This document shows, one piece after another, positions 6,152-14,149 of a stretch of 51,245 nt of DNA. The translations under genes were made by a program, and so were the position numbers. The DNA lies in the NCBI GenBank assembly GCA_964571695.1, contig CAZNDG010000019.1:1-51245 (forward strand). Direction: 5' to 3'. Numbering within the stretch: the first letter of the stretch is position 1; every line of letters starts with the position of its first letter. Origin of the DNA: UBA8958 sp964571695 (lineage in GTDB: Bacteria; Desulfobacterota; Syntrophia; Syntrophales; UBA8958). Below the pieces are notes generated by a model. It was not told where the DNA came from. It did no database searches and was given only the letters and a program-made list of their open reading frames with translations.

Positions 6152-8989
6152 TTAAATTATCACAATCCGTTGCGGCTCGTCCACGAACAGCAGATAGCAC
6201 TCGACCGGACGCCCTGCGAACAGCCCCTGGAGAATCATCCGGTAGCGGAGCATCTGGGGCCGATACTTGTCAGCCAAATGGCCGACGCGACCCGTCTTGA
6301 AGTCGATGAGGGTGATGCGGTCGGGGGCGATGATGAGCCGGTCCACGATGCCGAAGGTGCGGGTGTCGGAGATGTGCTGTTCGACGAGGACCTTCCCGGG
6401 TCGGAAGAGGATCTCTCGCACCTTCTCTTCGTGCAGGAACCGCTCGACCACGGCCTGCTCTTCTGCGGCGAGGCTGTCAGGGGCAATCGTTTGGCGATCG
6501 CATGTTAGGCGGGCAAGGATCGCGTGGATGCGAAGACCGCGCTCAATTCCCGCCTCGATGGCGGCGGAGCGCAGGGCCGCGTCCATTTCGTCGCTGTCGG
6601 CTGGCACGGCGGGGAGATCGCCCAGATCAGGCTCGATCAGATCCTCATGGTCCGCGGGGCGCGGCTTTTCGAGGCCGTAGTCATGCCGCCAGCCGAATTC
6701 GGTGCGCTCGGCGTCCGCTATAGGTTCCTGGGCCGTTGTAAACATTCGCTCACTGTAGCCCTTCAAGGCGCCCTCCCGGTCCGCCCGCAGGAGGATCGTC
6801 AGACTCTTGGCGGCGCGGGTCGCGGCGACGTAGATGATATTGGCCGTCTCTTCGGCCCTTTCTTCCTTCACAACAGTTACCGCCTCGGCAATGGCTGCAG
6901 CTCCTTCTATCGGGTCGGTAGCGAGAAAAGCCAGTTCGTCTTTGCTCAGGCTGAGCGGACAGCCATCTTCGGGGTGCGGAATTTCGGGCGCCCTGTCGTG
7001 CTCCTCTTTCCAGAAAAGAAAGACATGGGGAAATTCAAGGCCCTTGGTACCGTGGATCGTGGCCAGCTTCACCCGGTCAGCATGCTCTCCCTCGGGTATG
7101 GTGATAAGGTGCGACATGGTGAGCAGGTAACGCAGGAAGGCGGCGGCATCGACGGCATCGGGCCGGACGAAGTATCGCTCCGCCTCATCCCAGAGCGTCT
7201 CGATGAGGATGCGCGGAAAATGAGGCGCAAGGTCGCGCAGGGCGGATGCGAAGGCCGCGAACCGGTGCGGCCGGGGCGCGTTGCCGACAGTTTCGGCGAG
7301 CTGCGCGACGGCGGACATCAATGTCGCGCCCTGGGCCTCGCCATAGTCCAAAGACTTGAGGGCGCGAGGAATGAAGCGGCCGTCGTGGGCCGTGAAAAGC
7401 GCGATGAGCGAAAGATAGAGCGCCGTTCCCTCCCGGAGTGACAGCATCTCGCGGCCGCGGATCCCCGAGGTGGGGATTCCGGCTCTGGCCAGCGCCGCGG
7501 CGGCCCTATCCATATGCCTGTTGGTGCGGCACAGCACTGCGATATCGCCCCAGGGGCGACCGCACTCCGCCTTTTTTTTGACAATTGCTTCGATGAGCCG
7601 CTCGTACACCGGCTCGTCTCCCGCTCCGCAGGCGACCGGGATAACCGCCACCTCGGAGATGCCGCCGTAGGGGTGCTTCGGCTTTTCCGGCGGCGCCTGC
7701 ATGTTGACTTTGTCGGTTCCGGCGAAGAGGTCGGCGACCAGATGGTTGAAAAATTCGATGAGAAGCGGTGTCGAACGGTAGTTGTAAGGAAGAGTCTCGG
7801 CAGCAATCTGTCCGCTCGCGAGGGCTGGGGTGAGCGAGGCCCGGAGCATATCGGGCGCCGCCCCCCGCCACTGATAGATCGACTGTTTCCAGTCTCCCAC
7901 GAGGAAGATCGACCGGTCTCCCTCGGCATTGCTCCCCACGGAGCCGAGGATATCTTCGATCAAAGGCCGAAGCAGGGTAAACTGGATTTGCGACGTGTCC
8001 TGAAACTCGTCGAGGAGCAGATGGGCCGTTCGGTGGAAGCCCATTTCATAGAGGCGTGCAGCAAAAAGCGGTCGGTCGGGGCTGTCCGGTCCATCAAGGG
8101 CGATGAGCTTCCGTGGGACGTCGTCGAAGAAGAGCCGTCCGAGTTTTTCCTTCTCCTCGGCAATGACGTCGGCACGCAGGGCGATGAAACGCTTGAGAAG
8201 GGCGCTTCGCAACCGTTTCGTGTTGATGAGGTGTTCGGAGATCAGAACGCGCATTCGCGGATAGAGGTCCTCCAAGGCCGCGTAGGCGGGCGTGGCGCGA
8301 TCGGCTGCAGCTACGCGAACATCAGCGAGGTTGTCTTTGAGGAAAAGCGCCCGTTTGAGGTCCACCCCGGCGAGCGGTTCAAGCAAGGGGGCGGCCACCT
8401 GGCTGCGCAGGGCTCCCCGCGTCGCTTCCGCGACGACTTGCACCTTGGCACGCAGCTGATCGTACTCGGCGACAAGCCGCGACTGTTCGCCCTTGAGTGC
8501 ATCGAGCAGACGCTCGGGGCAGTCCCATGCCTCCAGTGACTCTCTGCCCTTATCCAGCTCCGCAATCAGGGAATCGGGTTGCAGATGGAGGATTCGGGCC
8601 GCGATCACGATGCTTTCGATGTCGGCCAGAACGCGCGGATGCTGGAAAAAACGCGTGTCGGCGAGCGTGGCGATGATCGCCTTCTCATGGTCGTCTGCCA
8701 ACTGCGGAACATAGGCTTCAGTGGAAAGAAACTGGTGAAAGAGCGCATCGATCGTGGAGAAGTGGACCCTAGCGGCCCGCATGATGAACCGCAGCTTGTC
8801 GACGGGGCTCTCCTTCCCTTCGTCGATAGCATCGAGGATCCTTTTTTCCATTTCTGCCGCCGCGGCGCGGGTGAAGGTGGCGGCGACAACGAATTCTCCC
8901 TCCCGGTCGAGGTGGCTGCGGACCTCACGGGTCAGGCGGAAGGTCTTCCCCGAACCGGCCGAGGCGGTGACGAAAAGGCTCTTCACCAT
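6152..8989 (-). CDS. addA: AddA-like ATP-dependent helicase/nuclease (UvrD superfamily 1)
   Basis: 945 residues. It processes double-strand breaks for homologous recombination together with AddB. The Walker A motif is at residues 9-16 (ASAGSGKT), with the UvrD motif AATFTRAAAAEM next, motif II in LLLDEFQDTSQIQ, the GDWKQSIYQWRGA motif, motif V in ATIHGTKGLEF, and motif VI in IYVAATRAAKSL. The C-terminus holds a RecB-type PD-(D/E)XK nuclease: GIVDRLIIA then ITLIDFKTGR, then QMLRYRMIL. The start at 8989 is chosen because AGGAGG lies 7 bases upstream and the Walker motif then sits at the very N-terminus; a longer frame to 9058 runs inside addB. It overlaps the addB stop by 7 bases, so the two are translationally coupled. 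It is shorter than most AddA proteins (about 1200 residues). Confidence 0.88.
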   Translation of the reverse strand: MVKSLFVTASAGSGKTFRLTREVRSHLDREGEFVVAATFTRAAAAEMEKRILDAIDEGKESPVDKLRFIMRAARVHFSTIDALFHQFLSTEAYVPQLADDHEKAIIATLADTRFFQHPRVLADIESIVIAARILHLQPDSLIAELDKGRESLEAWDCPERLLDALKGEQSRLVAEYDQLRAKVQVVAEATRGALRSQVAAPLLEPLAGVDLKRALFLKDNLADVRVAAADRATPAYAALEDLYPRMRVLISEHLINTKRLRSALLKRFIALRADVIAEEKEKLGRLFFDDVPRKLIALDGPDSPDRPLFAARLYEMGFHRTAHLLLDEFQDTSQIQFTLLRPLIEDILGSVGSNAEGDRSIFLVGDWKQSIYQWRGAAPDMLRASLTPALASGQIAAETLPYNYRSTPLLIEFFNHLVADLFAGTDKVNMQAPPEKPKHPYGGISEVAVIPVACGAGDEPVYERLIEAIVKKKAECGRPWGDIAVLCRTNRHMDRAAAALARAGIPTSGIRGREMLSLREGTALYLSLIALFTAHDGRFIPRALKSLDYGEAQGATLMSAVAQLAETVGNAPRPHRFAAFASALRDLAPHFPRILIETLWDEAERYFVRPDAVDAAAFLRYLLTMSHLITIPEGEHADRVKLATIHGTKGLEFPHVFLFWKEEHDRAPEIPHPEDGCPLSLSKDELAFLATDPIEGAAAIAEAVTVVKEERAEETANIIYVAATRAAKSLTILLRADREGALKGYSERMFTTAQEPIADAERTEFGWRHDYGLEKPRPADHEDLIEPDLGDLPAVPADSDEMDAALRSAAIEAGIERGLRIHAILARLTCDRQTIAPDSLAAEEQAVVERFLHEEKVREILFRPGKVLVEQHISDTRTFGIVDRLIIAPDRITLIDFKTGRVGHLADKYRPQMLRYRMILQGLFAGRPVECYLLFVDEPQRIVII

Positions 8990-11436
8990 GGGTGGCCTCC
9001 TGGTCGTCCTATCGTCTGATAGAGGTCTGGTTTGAGGCAGAGAGCCTTGTAGGGGCAATAGGAACAGCCGTCGGCGCGGAAGTTCGGAGTGAAGCGTTCC
9101 AGGGCCAGCAGCGCATCAAGTCGCCCGGCGATGCCCTCCATCGTGGCATCACAGGCGTCCAGGTCTTCCTTGGCAAGATGGCCCTCATAATCGCCGCGCA
9201 TTCTCGGACGCAAAAAGAGATGGGCTGCATCGAGCAGGCCGGGCGTCGCCCTTTTGTTCTGCAGGGCGAGATAGGCATAAATGAGGAGCTGGAAACGATC
9301 GTCGAAGACGTCGGTCTTCTCCAGCCGATCTACGAGGCGATCCTTTTCAGCGTAGGTTTTCTTCTCTTTGTATTTGAGATCGGTGATGAGTGTTTGGTCT
9401 CCATCGCGCTGTAGGCGGTCGATGCGCCCTTTAAGTCGGTAGCGGCCGCCGCCAAAGGGAGCACTCAGTTCGAGTTCGGCTTCCGTAACCTCATCGGAAA
9501 AGAGAATCGGCCGGCCCGTTTCCTTTTCCCAGGCGGCAATATCGGCCAGATGGCTCTGGACGATAGCTTTGCGCACAGCCTGGTCCGGGAGTTTCATACG
9601 CAGATCCTCGTCGCTCTCCCATCTCGTGTCGAACAGTTCCTGCCAATGTAGGACGGCGGGGCGATGTTCTTTCAGCTCTGCAAAGAAGCGGTGGAGGAAC
9701 TCTCCGATGAGGAGATTGGTGCTGTCTTTGTCTTCAAAGCAGGAGGGAGGTTTCACGGCCTCCATATCTTCCAGGATGAAGCGGCAGGGGCAGGTGAAAA
9801 AGTTCTTCAGCGAGCTGAAGGACCATGTATGCCGCCGGAGCCGCTCTTTCAGTTCATCCGTGTTCTCGATAACGAGGCTGCCGGCCGGTCCGCGCAACGC
9901 TGCCGGAACCATCCGCCGCTTCACCATTCTTTGGCCGAATTCGGTGGCAAGGAAAGAGAAGTGGGCTGATGGCGCATCGCCGTTTGCCTGATCGTACAGG
10001 GCGGCGATGTGGGCCGTCCGGCCGAAGGAAAGGAACTGCCTCAGCGCGAGATCGTCCGCCTCGTACTGCGTCCGGTAGATGCGCGGCAGATGGATCAGGT
10101 TGAGGTAGGGACCGCTGAAGGGCCTGCGCGGGAAGATGTCGCTGTTCATGGGCAGAATGACGGTGCGCGCATAAGGGATGCCGGTTGCGTCGCCCAGCCC
10201 CACAACCTGTATGGGTGCGTCACGCCTGCCGCGCAGTCGCAGCTTCTTTACGGCGATGAAGTGCTCGGCTAGAGGCAGCCACTCGTTTTCTGTAAACGGC
10301 ATCAGTGCCCGGAGCCGATCCAACTCGTCGCACAGCGTGATCCCTCCCTCGAACGCGGAATGATCAGCCTCGTCGAGTTCGTTCCACCGGGTGGTAAGCT
10401 CGGAGACGAGATCCCGCCGCATGGCTGCCAGTCCCTTTCCGTCGCGGATTCCCTCGCGAAGCCGTTGCGCAGCCGCGAAGTGGGTGAAGGGAAGCCACGG
10501 CGCAAAGTTGACTTGTCCGCCGAGGGGCTGGAAGAGGAATTCCCAGAGATAGAATGACAGTTTCTCGTCCAGAGGCACGATGAAGAGCTGTTCCCTATCG
10601 CTACCGTAATTCCGTAAGAAGGTGTCGATCTCCCGGGCGAGAAGCGTCGGTAGGGCGGCCCGTTCGGCAAGTTCGGTGAACCCGGGCAACTCGCCGTCAT
10701 GGCGCCGTTCGGCGATACCGATCCGTCTGACGAGCGACAGGGCCGTCTCGTAATCGGGCGGCTCAATTGGCATGTTGGGGCCGAAAAGGGGCGCATCCAC
10801 AAAGAGCCGATCTTTCGGGATGCGGCTGAAAAAGCGCTCGTTCCCGGGGGTCATGAGGGGAAGGCCGATGAAGAATTCACCGTCGCCCGGTGTGAGATCG
10901 GCAAACCGTGTCGCTTCGAACGGCGGATAGAAAAGCCCCCCGGTGGCAAGACGGGCGCGGAAGGCCTCCATCGTCGCAAAGAACCAGTCGATCCGTTCGA
11001 ATTGTTCTGGGCCGATCCGGTCCAGCGCGCGCAATTCGTCGATGGTCACGGAAAACTCGGCGAGCGTGGTCAAAAACGAGAGCAGACGCTGGGTGTCGGC
11101 TGGGGGAAGAGAGCGGCCCTCTTCACGGCAGCGAAGGGCATGAAAGTGGAGGAAGGCTTCATCCTCCGGCACGGCCGTGCGGCCTGTCGCTTCGGCGATG
11201 CGGTGGGATCTGTAGTCGTTGAAGGAAAGGACGGCGGGGAGGAGACCGCCGATCCGGGTATGCACGAGGTGATGCAAAAAATCGCGGCCGCGGCCCGTCA
11301 TCGAAACGGCGGTGAATCCGCTCATGTCCGGGTAATAGGCACGGAGCCGCCTGATGAGCGCGTCTACGGCGAGAGCATTGGCAGCCGAATGGAGGTCATC
11401 CGGCAGAGAGTTGAGATGGGCGGCCCGATCGGACAT
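8983..11436 (-). CDS. addB: AddB-like PD-(D/E)XK nuclease / inactive helicase subunit
   Basis: 817 residues. Partner of AddA. The N-terminal two thirds look like a degenerate helicase fold: no Walker A is present, as in RecC-like subunits. The C-terminus holds a nuclease of the Cas4/RecB type: a first Cys region FFTCPCRFILEDM, the catalytic core LKGRIDRL and LITDLKYKEKK, and a final cluster GCSYCPYKALC. The four Cys fit the iron-sulfur clasp seen in AddB and Cas4. The order addB then addA matches Bacillus-type operons. It begins next to a long AT-rich intergenic region (11437-11787). Confidence 0.82.
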   Translation of the reverse strand: MSDRAAHLNSLPDDLHSAANALAVDALIRRLRAYYPDMSGFTAVSMTGRGRDFLHHLVHTRIGGLLPAVLSFNDYRSHRIAEATGRTAVPEDEAFLHFHALRCREEGRSLPPADTQRLLSFLTTLAEFSVTIDELRALDRIGPEQFERIDWFFATMEAFRARLATGGLFYPPFEATRFADLTPGDGEFFIGLPLMTPGNERFFSRIPKDRLFVDAPLFGPNMPIEPPDYETALSLVRRIGIAERRHDGELPGFTELAERAALPTLLAREIDTFLRNYGSDREQLFIVPLDEKLSFYLWEFLFQPLGGQVNFAPWLPFTHFAAAQRLREGIRDGKGLAAMRRDLVSELTTRWNELDEADHSAFEGGITLCDELDRLRALMPFTENEWLPLAEHFIAVKKLRLRGRRDAPIQVVGLGDATGIPYARTVILPMNSDIFPRRPFSGPYLNLIHLPRIYRTQYEADDLALRQFLSFGRTAHIAALYDQANGDAPSAHFSFLATEFGQRMVKRRMVPAALRGPAGSLVIENTDELKERLRRHTWSFSSLKNFFTCPCRFILEDMEAVKPPSCFEDKDSTNLLIGEFLHRFFAELKEHRPAVLHWQELFDTRWESDEDLRMKLPDQAVRKAIVQSHLADIAAWEKETGRPILFSDEVTEAELELSAPFGGGRYRLKGRIDRLQRDGDQTLITDLKYKEKKTYAEKDRLVDRLEKTDVFDDRFQLLIYAYLALQNKRATPGLLDAAHLFLRPRMRGDYEGHLAKEDLDACDATMEGIAGRLDALLALERFTPNFRADGCSYCPYKALCLKPDLYQTIGRPGGHPW

Positions 11437-11634
11437 ATGACAAATTCCTTCCCAGGTTGCATCACAGGAAACTTAATCTTCAGGGGATGGCGTTTCAATT
11501 CACGCTTAATAAAACATCGCCTCTCTCCTGCGGGGAAATACCACGTCTCGGCCCATAGTCAATAAAATGCTGTGGCGATTTCAGTAAAAAAACTTGTATT
11601 CGCCATCGAGCATTTCAGCCAAGGACTTCTGCGC

Positions 11635-11661
11635 TTGACATTTATAAACGAAACCCATAAT
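11635..11661 (+). promoter_or_regulatory. candidate promoter P1 of the AbiE operon
   Basis: TTGACA at 11635-11640 and CATAAT at 11656-11661 with 15 bases between (16 if ATAATG is used). The -10 lies inside the left arm of the palindrome at 11653-11673, a common layout for repression by the antitoxin. Confidence 0.4.
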
Positions 11662-11673
11662 GAAATTATGGGT
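11653..11673. promoter_or_regulatory. perfect palindrome, probable AbiEi operator
   Basis: ACCCATAAT-GAA-ATTATGGGT is a perfect 9-bp inverted repeat. AbiEi antitoxins are known to repress their own operon by binding inverted repeats ahead of it. The overlap with the -10 of P1 supports this. Inference from position and family knowledge. Confidence 0.5.
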
Positions 11674-11720
11674 ATTGATCGATATTGTCAATAAATCCCA
11701 TTCACGATCCGATATAATAC

Positions 11721-11749
11721 TTGACATGCAATATCAAAACACCTAAATA
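11721..11749 (+). promoter_or_regulatory. candidate promoter P2 of the AbiE operon
   Basis: Consensus TTGACA at 11721-11726, 17-base spacer, TAAATA at 11744-11749, leaving a short leader of about 30 bases before the abiEi start. It lies downstream of the palindromes. Confidence 0.5.
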
Positions 11750-11787
11750 TATTACGTGTTACGTTAATAAACATCAAGAGCAATCTG

Positions 11788-12594
11788 ATGAAACTCGGAC
11801 TTTTTTTCAACAGACATCCTGTCTTTACGGGCGATGAGCTTGCTGCCTTCCTTGCCTCCGAAGGCCCGCGCAATCCCCGGACGCAGGAGGCTTTACTCCT
11901 CTATCACGTGAAGATGAGCCGGTTGGTCCGGGTGCGCCGCGGTCTCTATGCCGTCGTCCCTACCGGGGCGTCTGCCGCATCCTATCCCGTCGATCCCTTC
12001 CTGCTGGCCTCTCGGATGACAAAGGATGCCGTGCTGGCCTACCACACGGCCATGGAGTTCCACGGCAAGGCCTATTCGGTCTACGAGCACTTCGTCTATC
12101 TTTCCGCCGCACCTGCGCGGCCCATCAGCTTCCGGTCCTACCAGTTCAAGGGAGTTCGCTTTCCCGGGGCTCTGCCTCCCGAGGTCGCTGTCTCCTTCGA
12201 CGTAGTCAAGGCTGATCGCGCGGGTCTGGAGGTCCGAGTGACGGGCCTGGAAAGGACCTTCGTGGACGTACTCCACCGGCCCGGCCTGACTGGGAGTTGG
12301 GAGGAGATATGGCGCTCCCTTGAGTCCGTGGAGTTTTTCGATCTCGACAAGGTGACTGCCTACGTGCAACATCTCGGCAACGCCACGACCGCGGCCAAGG
12401 TCGGCTTCTTCCTGGAGCAGCACCGGGAAGGCCTGATGGTCGACGAGGCGCACCTGAGTGCCCTCCGTGACCTCCGGCCACAACACCCTCACTACCTGGA
12501 ACGCAGCCGGCGGAAAGCGGGACACTTCGTGGCCGCCTGGAACCTCGTCGTTCCCCAAGAGATCTACGAGAGATCGTGGGAGGAACCTTCATGA
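11788..12594 (+). CDS. abiEi: AbiEi-family type IV antitoxin / transcriptional regulator
   Basis: 268 residues. It counteracts AbiEii without forming a stable complex and represses the operon. The N-terminal winged helix (residues about 1-60: HPVFTGDELAAFL to LVRVRRGLYAVVP) and the C-terminal antitoxin domain (ASRMTKDAVLAYHTAMEFHG, VTGLERTFVDVLHRP) fit the AbiEi pattern. It starts at ATG 11788 with little Shine-Dalgarno. The toxin gene overlaps by 4 bases (ATGA at 12591-12594), giving coupled translation. The pair sits beside a tRNA-derived att site, as expected for mobile phage-defence cargo. Confidence 0.88.
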   Translation: MKLGLFFNRHPVFTGDELAAFLASEGPRNPRTQEALLLYHVKMSRLVRVRRGLYAVVPTGASAASYPVDPFLLASRMTKDAVLAYHTAMEFHGKAYSVYEHFVYLSAAPARPISFRSYQFKGVRFPGALPPEVAVSFDVVKADRAGLEVRVTGLERTFVDVLHRPGLTGSWEEIWRSLESVEFFDLDKVTAYVQHLGNATTAAKVGFFLEQHREGLMVDEAHLSALRDLRPQHPHYLERSRRKAGHFVAAWNLVVPQEIYERSWEEPS

Positions 12595-13559
12595 AGATCT
12601 CCCCTGAAACGCTCGCCGTCCAGTCGGAGGCCGCCGGTTTTCGCCCGGACATGCTGGAAAAGGTCGCGCTGTTGCTCCAACTGCTCGATGCCATCCGTAG
12701 CCATCCCTTCCTCAAGGACAAGTTGGTCCTCAAGGGCGGCACGGCCCTGAACCTCTTCATCTTCGCCGTTCCCCGCCTCTCGGTGGACATCGATCTCAAT
12801 TACATGGGAGCGGTGGACCGGGAGACGATGCTGTTGGAACGGCCCAAGGTCGAGGAAGCCCTGCAGGCGGTCTTTGCCCGGGAGGGATTCATGGTCCGGC
12901 GCGTGCCGACAGAGCATGCGGGCGGCAAATGGCAGCTCCGTTATCCCAGCGCCGGCGGCCAGGGAGGCAACCTGGAGGTGGATGTCAATTTCATGTTCCG
13001 GGTCCCACTGTGGCCGGTGCAGCGGATTGATTCACGGCAGGTCGGCATCTGGCAGGCCACAGGCATCTCGGTGGTGGACGTCCACGAACTCGCGGCTGGC
13101 AAGCTCTCGGCGCTGCTCTCGCGGCGGCAGGCGCGGGATCTGTTCGATTGCAGCAACCTCTTCCGTCTGGGTGGCCTCGATCGGGAAAGGTTGCGTTTGG
13201 CCTTTGTCGTCTACGGCGCCATGAGTCGCACCGACTGGCGAACCATTGCACTGAAGGATGTGGATGTCGATACCGCCGATCTGGAACAAAAACTCATCCC
13301 CACGCTAAGGTCCGCAGGGAGCGAATATATCCGGAAGGATCAGTTTGGGAAGGGGCTTGTCGAGGACTGCCGTAATCTTCTTGCCAGCTTGCTGCCGTTC
13401 ACCGCACCGGAGCAGGAATTTCTCGATCGGATTTTGGACATGGGCGAGATAGCCCCCGAGCTGCTGACCGGTGACGAGGCCCTGCAGAACCGCATCCGGC
13501 GCCATCCGCTTCTGGAATGGAAAGCTGTGAATGTAAGAAGCCACCAGAAGGGTAGTTGA
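12591..13559 (+). CDS. abiEii: AbiEii-family nucleotidyltransferase toxin
   Basis: 322 residues. Nucleotidyltransferase-fold toxin of the AbiE / MenT type, which stops growth on phage infection; characterised relatives transfer nucleotides to tRNA ends or bind GTP. Motifs visible: GG at 49-50 followed by the paired Asp of DID (66-68), a third Asp at 131 in EVDVNF, and the family Lys/Asp motif K171 ... RDLFD (182-186). All key positions are present, so the toxin should be active. The ATG at 12591 inside the antitoxin stop is chosen over an upstream ATG at 12576 because it is the tightly coupled start. No frameshift or truncation is visible. Confidence 0.88.
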   Translation: MKISPETLAVQSEAAGFRPDMLEKVALLLQLLDAIRSHPFLKDKLVLKGGTALNLFIFAVPRLSVDIDLNYMGAVDRETMLLERPKVEEALQAVFAREGFMVRRVPTEHAGGKWQLRYPSAGGQGGNLEVDVNFMFRVPLWPVQRIDSRQVGIWQATGISVVDVHELAAGKLSALLSRRQARDLFDCSNLFRLGGLDRERLRLAFVVYGAMSRTDWRTIALKDVDVDTADLEQKLIPTLRSAGSEYIRKDQFGKGLVEDCRNLLASLLPFTAPEQEFLDRILDMGEIAPELLTGDEALQNRIRRHPLLEWKAVNVRSHQKGS

Positions 13560-13630
13560 AAATCGATTCCTTTCCAATGAGGCATAAAAAGTCCTCAGGA
13601 GTGATGCCCAGCTTTCATTACCCAATTACC

Positions 13631-13652
13631 TTGGTCATTACTTGGTCATTAC
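13631..13652. repeat. tandem 11-bp repeat TTGGTCATTAC x2
   Basis: Two perfect head-to-tail copies, 13631-13641 and 13642-13652, in the AT-rich DNA between the AbiE toxin and the att-like site. Role unknown. Confidence 0.7.
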
Positions 13653-13712
13653 TTTACAAAAAATATCCCCTGTTTTCCTTGCATTTCCCTGGTTCCCTCT
13701 GAATGAGAAAAA

Positions 13713-13773
13713 CGGGATAACTACTCGAATATTCACTTTCTTTCGTTATCCCGTCTTATCCCTCGTTGTCCCT
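13713..13773. repeat. phased TTATCCC repeats, possible integrase arm-type sites
   Basis: Three direct repeats with exact 10-bp spacing, CGTTATCCCG / TCTTATCCCT / CGTTGTCCCT (13744-13773), plus an inverted copy CGGGATAAC at 13713-13721 forming a 10-bp perfect inverted repeat with the first. They end 9 bases before the tRNA-derived segment. Clusters of short phased repeats beside an att core are what tyrosine integrases use as arm sites. No integrase gene is in the window. Confidence 0.5.
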
Positions 13774-13782
13774 GATCGTGCG

Positions 13783-13837
13783 TTCAGGGTCTAGTGGGTG
13801 TACGCCTGTCCGGGTTCAAATCCCGGCTTCGGCACCA
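13783..13837 (+). other. 3' part of a tRNA-Leu gene, probable attachment site (attR-like)
   Basis: The segment begins in the anticodon loop (TTCAGGG, anticodon CAG), continues through a long variable arm and the T arm (CCGGG-TTCAAAT-CCCGG), and ends with the acceptor strand CTTCGGC-A-CCA. The long variable region and the GCCGAAG complement expected at the 5' end are typical of tRNA-Leu. The 5' half is absent: the bases before TTCAGGG do not complete the anticodon stem and no GCCGAAG lies upstream. Identity starting in the anticodon loop and running to CCA is the classic core of integrases that use tRNA genes. The element should lie to the left, with host DNA to the right. Confidence 0.7.
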
Positions 13838-13861
13838 AATTGAAATTTTATTCCTTAGTTA

Positions 13862-13902
13862 TAATGGGGGTTTAGATAATTGCTCTAAACCCCCATTATT
13901 TT
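13862..13902 (+). terminator. strong rho-independent terminator
   Basis: TAATGGGGGTTTAGA (13862-13876) pairs perfectly over 15 bp with TCTAAACCCCCATTA (13884-13898), with a 7-nt loop and a following TTTTT. It lies 25 bases after the tRNA-Leu CCA and probably was the terminator of the original tRNA transcript. Confidence 0.85.
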
Positions 13903-13951
13903 TACAAGGAAGATGCTCTGGCCGGAAAGAAGATGGCGATTGCCATGAGCT

Positions 13952-14149
13952 ATGGCGGCGATGACCCCAGAAGACAAAGGAAATAATAGAATTCCATCCA
14001 GAGATGAAAGCGGCAAACTCATTATCCAATACTCTATGTTGCCGAATATCGTGGCTCATTCAATCAGGGTCATGGAGGTCGCGCTTGCCATTGTGGACAA
14101 CTTAAAAATCCATGGAGAAATAAACGGAGGGATAAGAGTATGGACGTGA
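13952..14149 (+). pseudogene. truncated HDIG/HD-domain hydrolase, N-terminal remnant
   Basis: 65 codons. The region IPSRDES...IIQYSMLPNIVAHSIRVMEVALAIVDNLK resembles the first two helices of HDIG-type HD hydrolases, in which the catalytic HD pair follows shortly afterwards. Here the frame runs off in GGIRVWT and stops at 14147-14149, so the metal-binding His-Asp is missing. The start of the DUF169 gene overlaps its end at 14140. Probably the result of a deletion between two neighbouring genes. The family match is by eye. Confidence 0.5.

Larger units (their letters stand above)
11437..11787 (+). promoter_or_regulatory. intergenic region between divergent addB and abiEi
   Basis: About 350 bases without a gene, clearly AT-richer in its second half. 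It carries two candidate plus-strand promoters, a perfect 9-bp palindrome and a looser TATTGA...TCAATA repeat near 11674-11693; these are listed separately. I see no gene, RNA or repeat in 11437-11630. Confidence 0.6.
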
